Source: an uncultured Prevotellaceae bacterium (GTDB taxonomy: Bacteria > Bacteroidota > Bacteroidia > Bacteroidales > Muribaculaceae). Taken from it: a DNA stretch of 58,899 nt. How positions within the stretch are numbered: the first letter of the stretch is position 1; each line of letters starts with the position of its first letter. Of the stretch, positions 53,362 to 58,899 are shown one piece after another. Below the pieces are notes generated by a model. That model saw only the letters and a list, made by a program, of their open reading frames with translations, did no database searches and was not told the DNA's origin. The position numbers and the translations under genes are program-made. The DNA is taken from positions 1-58,899 of the forward strand of contig OMUK01000099.1 in NCBI GenBank assembly GCA_900314215.1. The letters run 5' to 3'.

Positions 53362-54960
53362 TCAGAACGGGGGCTGCACATCGCCAGGGCCCGAGAGGAA
53401 GTCGACGTTGGCCGGCGGGGGCGGTATCGAGCCGTCGTCGGGGGCCGGGGTTGCGGCCGGCGGCAGGGTCGCCGCCGACGGGCCCATGTCGTCGTTCATC
53501 TTCGACTCATAGGTCTCGCTCGAGAGGTTGTACTGGTCGTCCCAGTTCTCAAAGCGGGCATACTTGGCCACAAAGCGCAGCTTCACGTCGCCCACCGAGC
53601 CACTACGGTGCTTGGCGATGATAAACTCGGCCAGACCGCGTATGTCGTTGTCCTCGGCATCGACGCTCGACTTGGTATAGTACTCGGGGCGGTGGATGAA
53701 GCACACGATATCGGCATCCTGCTCGATGGCACCCGACTCACGCAAGTCGCTCAGTTGCGGGCGCTTGCCGTTCTTGTCGTCGCCGCGCTGCTCCACGCTG
53801 CGGTTGAGCTGCGAGAGGGCGATGATGGGGATGTCGAGCTCCTTGGCCAGCTGCTTGAGCGAGCGCGAGATGGTGCTCACCTCCTGCTCGCGGCTGCCAA
53901 ACTTCATGCCCGTGGCATTCATGAGCTGCAGGTAGTCGATGATGATGATTTTCACACCATGCTCCTTGACCAGGCGGCGCGCCTTGGTGCGCAACTCAAA
54001 GATGGAGAGCGCTGGAGTGTCGTCGATATAGAGCGGAGCTGAATAGAGCGATTTCACGCGGGTGAGCAGATTGTTCCACTCGGCCTCGCTCAACTGTCCG
54101 CTCTTGATTTTCTCGCTCTCGAGGTTGCACACGTTGCTGATGAGGCGGTTCACCAGCTGCAGGTTCGACATCTCGAGCGAGAAGATGGCCACCGGTATGT
54201 TGTAGTCGACAGCCATGTTCTTGGCCATCGAGAGCACCAGTGCCGTCTTGCCCATGGCAGGGCGGGCGGCGATGATGATGAGGTCGCTGTTTTGCCATCC
54301 CGAGGTGATCTTGTCGAGGTCGTGGTAGCCGGTGGCGAGGCCGCTCAAGCCGCTCTCGCGGTTGGCAGCCTCCTCAATCTTCTTGAGGGCCTGCTTCACT
54401 ACAGGGTCGATTTGTATCACGTCGCGCTTCAGGGTGTTGCGCGATATCTCAAAGAGCTTGCTCTCGGCCTCCTGCATGAGGTCGTAGACGTCGATCGACT
54501 CGTCGAAGGCCAGGGTACCTATCTGGGAACTGAAGCTGATGAGCTCGCGAGCCAGGTACTTCTGCGCCACGATGCGGGCATGATACTCAATGTTGGCAGC
54601 GCTCGAGACGCGGCTGGTGAGCTCCGAGATGCGCACGGCGCCACCCACCTCGTCGAGGGTGCCATCGGCGCGCAACTGCTCGGTCACGGTGAGCAGGTCG
54701 ATAGGACGCTCGTTGACGGCCAACTTCTGGATGGCCTCAAATATCTTCTGGTTCTTGGGGTCGTAAAAACTCTGTGGAGTCAAGATGTCGCTCACCTGCG
54801 AGTAGGCGTCCTTCTCGAGCATGAGGGCTCCCAGCACAGCCTCTTCAATCTCGGTGTCCTGAGGCTGCTTCTTGCCCAGCTCGCTCCCTATCTCGCTCTG
54901 ATGCACGGGCGGGCGCCGGTTTTGGCGCTTGCTTGACTCTTTGGCTACTTGAAATTCCAT
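53362..54960 (-). CDS. dnaB: Replicative DNA helicase DnaB
   Basis: DnaB unwinds DNA at the replication fork as a hexamer with ATP. The N-terminal primase-binding domain covers about residues 35-140 and the RecA-like helicase domain about 200-480. Walker A is ARPAMGKT (232-239); SLEMSN and IIDYLQLM mark the following motifs. The C-terminus is a proline-rich tail that ends with PPPPANVDF, common in this phylum and probably disordered. Length (532 residues) is normal and no intein is present. The start lies 18 bases after the GH3 stop, so read-through from there is likely. Confidence 0.95.
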   Translation of the reverse strand: MEFQVAKESSKRQNRRPPVHQSEIGSELGKKQPQDTEIEEAVLGALMLEKDAYSQVSDILTPQSFYDPKNQKIFEAIQKLAVNERPIDLLTVTEQLRADGTLDEVGGAVRISELTSRVSSAANIEYHARIVAQKYLARELISFSSQIGTLAFDESIDVYDLMQEAESKLFEISRNTLKRDVIQIDPVVKQALKKIEEAANRESGLSGLATGYHDLDKITSGWQNSDLIIIAARPAMGKTALVLSMAKNMAVDYNIPVAIFSLEMSNLQLVNRLISNVCNLESEKIKSGQLSEAEWNNLLTRVKSLYSAPLYIDDTPALSIFELRTKARRLVKEHGVKIIIIDYLQLMNATGMKFGSREQEVSTISRSLKQLAKELDIPIIALSQLNRSVEQRGDDKNGKRPQLSDLRESGAIEQDADIVCFIHRPEYYTKSSVDAEDNDIRGLAEFIIAKHRSGSVGDVKLRFVAKYARFENWDDQYNLSSETYESKMNDDMGPSAATLPPAATPAPDDGSIPPPPANVDFLSGPGDVQPPF

Positions 54961-54978
54961 AGGTGTTAATAATCAAAT

Positions 54979-57486
54979 TTATCGGGCTGGCACATAGATC
55001 ACCTGGGGCTTGATCTCAATTTCCTTGGAGAGCGGCAGCTGTCGCGACGAGAAGCCCACCTTGATATTGTACTTGCCAGGACTGGGGGTGAAGGCCTTGC
55101 GGTGCACCTTGTAGGTCGAGAAGGCATTGTCGTCGAGGATGATGTCGACGGTCTTCTTCTGGCCGGGATTGAGCATCACCTTTTCAAAGCCGCGCAGCGT
55201 CTGGGCCGGCTCGCCGGCGGCTGCGTTCTGCGGTGCCACATACACCTGCACCACTTGCGCGCCGGCCATCTTGCCGGTGTTTTTCACATCGACGGTGACC
55301 TTGCACTCCTTGCTGCTCTTTTTCACCTTGAGGTTGCTCACGGCAAAGGTGGTGTAGCTCAAGCCGTAGCCAAATGGGAACTGCGGCTCGATGCCTTGCG
55401 TGTCAAATCCGCGGTAGCCCACAAGCAGGCGCTCGGTATAGTCGATGGCGTTCTCGCCCTTTTTCTCATAGAAGTTGTCGTGGCAGGGGTAATCCTCCCA
55501 GCGCTTGCCCCAGGTGGCAGTGAGGTGGCCGCTGGGGTTCACCTTGCCGGCGATAATCTGAGCCAGGGCCGTTCCGCCCTCTTGGCCGGGATAGCCAGCC
55601 CATATCACGCCTTTCACCTGGTCGATCCAGCTGCTCACGTCGACTGCGCCGCCAGTGTAGAGCACCACGATGGTGCTGGGGCAGGCAGCGGCGGCCTCCT
55701 TGATGAGGTCCACTTGCTCCTCGGGGAGTGCCCACGGGCGGTCTTTGCCCTCTTTCTCAATATCGCTGCCGAAGCCGGCAGTCACTATCACGGCATTGCA
55801 GCCCTTGGCCTCATCGGCAATCGTGCTGCCGCCCAGGTCGCCCTTGAGGTAGCCCAGCTGCAGCGAGGCGTCGCCGGTGCCCTCGTAGTACTCCACCTTG
55901 AGCTTGTAGTCGCGACCGCCCTGCAGGTTGAGTTCGGTGGCCTCGGTCTTGCTGGTGTGGTCATACCAGTTGTCGATCACCAGCTCGTCGTCGAGCCACA
56001 GGCGGCTGCCGTCGTCGCTGGTGAGTGCCAGCTGGTAGGTGCCCGACGAGGGCACTCTCAGGTAGCCCGTGTAGCGGGCCGAGTAGTAGTCGGTGCCCAG
56101 GATTTCCTCGTTGGGCGAACTCTTGCCCCAGTTGAAGTTGAGTCCCTTCACGGTCTCTTTCACGATGGCCGTGCCGCCCAGGTTCTGATTGTTGTAGTAC
56201 TCCACATTCAGTCCGGGATGGTTGCCGCCGCGGTCGATGTAGAGGTCGTGGCACACTGCGATGTTGGCGCCCGACTTGGGCACCGCCACCTTGGTGCCGC
56301 GCAGGGTATTTTTCATGCCCGCGAGCAGGCTCACCGAGCGCAGGGGCGTGACGTGCGAACTGCCGCCGCCATACACGTTGGCATCGGCAAAGGGACCCAG
56401 CACGAGCACCTTGCCGGCCTTCTTGAGAGGCAGCACATGGTTGTCGTTTTTCAGCAAGACGATGCCTTCCTGGGCCTCGCGCAGGGCCATCATGTCGCCA
56501 TCGGCGTTGTCGAGGTTGGCTTTCTTGCCGCTCGGCTTCTTGTCCCAGCCGAAGCGGTATATCACGCGCAAGATGTTGCGCACTTTATCGTTGATGGTTG
56601 CCTCGGTAATCTTGCCGGCAGCGAGGGCTGCCTGCAAGCTGTCGGGGTTGAAATATTTGGCTCTGTCCTTGCCGTCCATGTCGAGGTCGAGGCCCGAGTT
56701 GGCGGCGGCCACGGTGCTGTGGGTTGCGCCCCAGTCGCTCATGATGATGCCGTCGAAGCCCCACATCTTGCGGGCCACGCGCTGGTTGAGCCAGCCATTC
56801 TCGGTAGCATAGAAGCCGTTCACCAGGTTGTAGCTGTCCATGAGGGCTGCCACATCGGCTTTCTCCACAGCAGCCTTGAAGGCGGGGAAGTAAATCTCGT
56901 GGCACGTGCGCTCGTCGGCGCGCGAGTCGATGCGCTTGCGCCCCCACTCCATGTTGTTGAGGGCAAAGTGCTTGGCCACGGCTGCCACGCCATTCTCCTG
57001 CAGGCCATTGATGAAGCTCACGCCCATCTCGGCAGTGAGGTAGGGATCCTCGCTCAAGTACTCAAAGTTGCGGCCGCACACTGGCGCGCGCATGATGTTG
57101 AGGCCGGGACCGAGCAGCATCTGCACCCCGCGGGCCTTGCAGTCGGCTGCCAGCTGGGCTGCCACGTCGTGCATGAGGTCGCGGTTCCAGGTCGAGGCGC
57201 CCACCACCGAGGCGGCATATTGCGTCGACTTGCCGTAGTTGCGCACGCCTATCGAGGCATCGGCCATCTTGATTTCGGGTATGCCCAGCCGCGTGATGGG
57301 ATGGGTGCTGAAGCCTCCCTTGTACTCTCCCAGCAACTGCAGCTTCTCTTGCAGTTTCATCTTGGAGAGCGTGGCCTCGACGCGCTTCTCCACATTGCCG
57401 TCGCGCTTCTTCTCTTGCCCCTGCACTGGCGAGGCGACCAAGAGGGCCGCGGCAATAATCAATATCTTGAAGGTTGAGATTTTCAT
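54979..57486 (-). CDS. Exported glycoside hydrolase family 3 beta-glycosidase with a PA14 domain
   Basis: The 835-residue protein has a signal peptide (about 1-22). The GH3 N-terminal barrel (about 35-310) shows KHFALNN (172-178) and the nucleophile Asp251 in GIIMSDWGATHS. The second alpha/beta domain is interrupted by a PA14 carbohydrate-binding domain (about 420-560, SGTYQLALTSDDGSRLWLDD start), and an FnIII-like domain ends the protein. Probable activity is beta-glucosidase or a related beta-glycosidase in the periplasm. It is not the NagZ type, which lacks these later domains. A -7 element TAAATTTG lies at 57547-57554, about 60 bases upstream. Confidence 0.9.
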   Translation of the reverse strand: MKISTFKILIIAAALLVASPVQGQEKKRDGNVEKRVEATLSKMKLQEKLQLLGEYKGGFSTHPITRLGIPEIKMADASIGVRNYGKSTQYAASVVGASTWNRDLMHDVAAQLAADCKARGVQMLLGPGLNIMRAPVCGRNFEYLSEDPYLTAEMGVSFINGLQENGVAAVAKHFALNNMEWGRKRIDSRADERTCHEIYFPAFKAAVEKADVAALMDSYNLVNGFYATENGWLNQRVARKMWGFDGIIMSDWGATHSTVAAANSGLDLDMDGKDRAKYFNPDSLQAALAAGKITEATINDKVRNILRVIYRFGWDKKPSGKKANLDNADGDMMALREAQEGIVLLKNDNHVLPLKKAGKVLVLGPFADANVYGGGSSHVTPLRSVSLLAGMKNTLRGTKVAVPKSGANIAVCHDLYIDRGGNHPGLNVEYYNNQNLGGTAIVKETVKGLNFNWGKSSPNEEILGTDYYSARYTGYLRVPSSGTYQLALTSDDGSRLWLDDELVIDNWYDHTSKTEATELNLQGGRDYKLKVEYYEGTGDASLQLGYLKGDLGGSTIADEAKGCNAVIVTAGFGSDIEKEGKDRPWALPEEQVDLIKEAAAACPSTIVVLYTGGAVDVSSWIDQVKGVIWAGYPGQEGGTALAQIIAGKVNPSGHLTATWGKRWEDYPCHDNFYEKKGENAIDYTERLLVGYRGFDTQGIEPQFPFGYGLSYTTFAVSNLKVKKSSKECKVTVDVKNTGKMAGAQVVQVYVAPQNAAAGEPAQTLRGFEKVMLNPGQKKTVDIILDDNAFSTYKVHRKAFTPSPGKYNIKVGFSSRQLPLSKEIEIKPQVIYVPAR

Positions 57487-57672
57487 TGCAATATTGTGTT
57501 GTGAGGTCTATCACTGCGGTAACGAGCCGCAATTTCTAAGACCCCACAAATTTAGTGAAAATTTTCCATATCCCCACGCATGTGTGCCCACTGCTTAATA
57601 TCTTGTTGCTAATTTTAGCTATTGTTCACCCACCGCGCCGCGCGAGCCACGTGAAACAGGCGGCCAGGCGAC

Positions 57673-57709
57673 AAAAAAAAGGCACCAGCGCCGGTGGGGT
57701 GCTGATGCC
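57673..57709 (-). terminator. Terminator after the efp gene
   Basis: On the minus strand the stem GGCATCAGC / GCTGGTGCC (one G-T pair) is followed by eight T residues. It lies about 45 bases after the stop at 57754. Confidence 0.85.
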
Positions 57710-57753
57710 GATGGGTGTGTAAATGTGAATTCAGTGTTGTGTGAATGCGAGGT

Positions 57754-58317
57754 TTAGCGCACACGGCCCACGTAGCTGCCGTCGCGGGTGTCGACCTCGA
57801 TCTTCTCGCCCACGTTGATGAAGAGGGGCACGCGTATCTCGGCGCCGGTCTCCAGAGTGGCAGGCTTGAGGGTGTTGGTAGCTGTGTCGCCCTTCACACC
57901 AGGCTCGGTGTACTTGATCTCGAGCACAGTCTTGATGGGCATGTCGGCATAGAGCACTTGCTCGTTGCTGGCGTCGGTCACAACCTCAACCACATCGCCT
58001 TCCTTCATGTAGTCACCGCCGTTGACCAGCGACTTGGGGATAGGAATCTGGTCGTAGGTCTCCTGGTTCATGAAGATGGCATCGTTGCCATCCATGTAAA
58101 GGAACTGATAGGGGCGGCGCTCAACGCGAACGTCCTCAAGCTTCTCGCCGATGTTGAAACGGCGCTCCAGAACACGGCCGTCGACAACGTTTTTGAGCTT
58201 GGTGCGCATGAAGGTGTTGCCTTTGCCAGGCTTCACGTGCAAGAAGTCGATGCAGAAATAGAGCTGGTTGTCCATGCGGATGCATGTTCCGATTTTAATG
58301 TCTTGAGCGTTAATCAT
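57754..58317 (-). CDS. efp: Elongation factor P
   Basis: EF-P helps ribosomes through runs of proline. The 187-residue protein has the three-domain layout, with KOW-like domain I (about 1-65), domain II (about 67-126) and OB domain III (about 130-187, ending VDTRDGSYVGRVR). The loop tip that reaches the peptidyl-transfer centre is KPGKGNTF with Lys32, so a lysine-modified or unmodified form is expected, not the arginine type. The gene is divergent to rpmH; promoters of both fill the 195 bases between. Confidence 0.96.
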   Translation of the reverse strand: MINAQDIKIGTCIRMDNQLYFCIDFLHVKPGKGNTFMRTKLKNVVDGRVLERRFNIGEKLEDVRVERRPYQFLYMDGNDAIFMNQETYDQIPIPKSLVNGGDYMKEGDVVEVVTDASNEQVLYADMPIKTVLEIKYTEPGVKGDTATNTLKPATLETGAEIRVPLFINVGEKIEVDTRDGSYVGRVR

Positions 58318-58376
58318 AAATTTAAATAGCTATAATTTATATTGTTATTAATTGTGTTCTGCTTGCTATGCGAGTG

Positions 58377-58408
58377 CAAAATTACTCCAAATAGAGATAT
58401 TTTGCAAA
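58377..58408 (-). promoter_or_regulatory. Promoter of efp
   Basis: On the minus strand TTTG (58405-58408), 20 bases, TAATTTTG (58377-58384): a perfect Bacteroidetes promoter. The leader to the ATG at 58317 would be about 55 bases. Confidence 0.78.
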
Positions 58409-58435
58409 AATGTGTGGGTAAAAAATGATTTCTCA

Positions 58436-58467
58436 CTTGTTTAATTTCAAAAAAGTCAGTAATTTTG
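58436..58467 (+). promoter_or_regulatory. Promoter of rpmH
   Basis: CTTG (58436-58439), 20 bases, TAATTTTG (58460-58467) on the plus strand. The start would be near 58473, about 40 bases before the rpmH ATG. It is back to back with the efp promoter. Confidence 0.68.
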
Positions 58468-58512
58468 CACTCGCAATTCTAAAAAGCAGAAAATTACTAA
58501 AAATAAATAAAG

Positions 58513-58668
58513 ATGAAACGTACATTCCAACCATCCAACAGAAAGAAAGCTAACAAGCATGGTTTCCGTCATCGCATGGCTACCAGCGATGGCCGCAAGG
58601 TATTGGCACGCCGTCGCGCCAAGGGCCGCTACAGCCTGAGCGTGAGCGACACGGTTTACAAGGACTAA
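58513..58668 (+). CDS. rpmH: 50S ribosomal protein L34
   Basis: The 51-residue basic protein reads [20 protein letters not shown] and continues with [19 protein letters not shown], the universal L34 pattern, then a short tail ending VYKD. L34 is part of the large ribosomal subunit. The ATG at 58513 is fixed by the conserved first residues. A terminator follows after about 50 bases. Confidence 0.97.
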   Translation: MKRTFQPSNRKKANKHGFRHRMATSDGRKVLARRRAKGRYSLSVSDTVYKD

Positions 58669-58720
58669 TTTTTCAGCTTGCTGGCGCCTGAGCGCGCCTG
58701 AGCTTTCACAGCAACTCACA

Positions 58721-58756
58721 GCCGCCATAATCACCGATGATTATGACGGCATTTGT
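58721..58756 (+). terminator. Terminator after rpmH
   Basis: The stem GCCGCCATAATCA / TGATTATGACGGC (one mismatch) with a 4-base loop is followed by ATTTGTTG. It lies about 50 bases after the rpmH stop. Confidence 0.75.
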
Positions 58757-58856
58757 TGTATATGCACATGGCATCTCACTGAAGGGCCACGAGGGCCGCA
58801 CCCTGCTGGTTGCATTCACCACATGAAAAACACATCCAGGGCTTGGACGGCCACCT

Positions 58857-58864
58857 TACCTTTG
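58857..58864 (+). promoter_or_regulatory. Candidate -7 element for a gene beyond the window
   Basis: TACCTTTG, followed by CAGTGG, is a perfect -7 element of the Bacteroidetes type. No clear TTTG is found 19-21 bases upstream. The DNA from 58757 to 58856 holds no gene that I can support. Confidence 0.4.
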
Positions 58865-58899
58865 CAGTGGAAGGAAAATAAGGGTAAAACCTTGTTGCT

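Noticed and set aside
53362-54960. Possible intein or insertion in DnaB, a frequent site for such elements
   Set aside because: The helicase motifs follow one another at normal distances and the total length is ordinary.

Overview
The window looks like a chromosomal segment of a GC-rich member of the Bacteroidales (Bacteroidetes), possibly of the Muribaculaceae type. The grounds are promoters of the Bacteroidetes form (TTTG, 19-20 bases, TAnnTTTG), T9SS-like C-terminal sorting domains, a BspA-type leucine-rich repeat protein, DUF5106 and DUF4922 proteins, and a MurT/MurK/MurQ cluster. The exact genus cannot be told from the sequence. No rRNA, tRNA, CRISPR array, insertion sequence or SusC/SusD pair was seen.

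Layout. (1) 0.3-8.2 kb, plus strand: eight closely spaced genes (DUF5106 thioredoxin-fold protein, DoxX, MnmA, DUF151 nuclease, nucleoside transporter, RsmE, KdsA, TPR protein) ending at a strong terminator, then a stand-alone polysaccharide deacetylase. (2) 9.4-26.8 kb, minus strand: an eleven-gene, tightly packed run that reads as a peptidoglycan salvage operon. In transcription order it holds a secreted amidase-like protein with a golvesin domain, two tandem glycosyltransferases, a DUF4922 protein with a HIT-type motif, a SpoIID-like protein, an AmpG-like permease, the muramidase NamZ, an FAD/Fe-S D-lactate dehydrogenase-type protein, a MurT-like transporter carrying an inserted Sel1-repeat domain, the kinase MurK and the etherase MurQ. 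(3) 27-37.6 kb, minus strand: a surface protein split by an apparent frameshift, a GH78 alpha-L-rhamnosidase, a second golvesin-amidase and a second BadF-type sugar kinase. (4) 37.8-49.4 kb, minus strand: three consecutive copies of a two-gene module (secreted PD40 beta-propeller plus Amidase_3 peptidoglycan amidase), interspersed with a phytase-like protein and a BspA-like LRR protein. Two of these units share a perfect 67-bp upstream repeat. (5) 49.5-58.9 kb: a small membrane protein, the AmmeMemoRadiSam pair (radical SAM enzyme and fused Memo-AMMECR1), methionine aminopeptidase, DnaB, a GH3 glycosidase, EF-P and, divergently, rpmH.

How the parts fit. Secreted amidases and NamZ would strip peptides and MurNAc from peptidoglycan. 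The MurT-like and AmpG-like carriers would import the sugars and muropeptides. MurK and MurQ would turn MurNAc into GlcNAc-6-phosphate plus D-lactate, and the FAD/Fe-S dehydrogenase could oxidise the D-lactate. The kinase, etherase and NamZ assignments rest on recognised family motifs. The joint role of the PD40 partners, the glycosyltransferases, the DUF4922 protein and the Sel1 insertion is inference, and these are the most likely places for undescribed biology.
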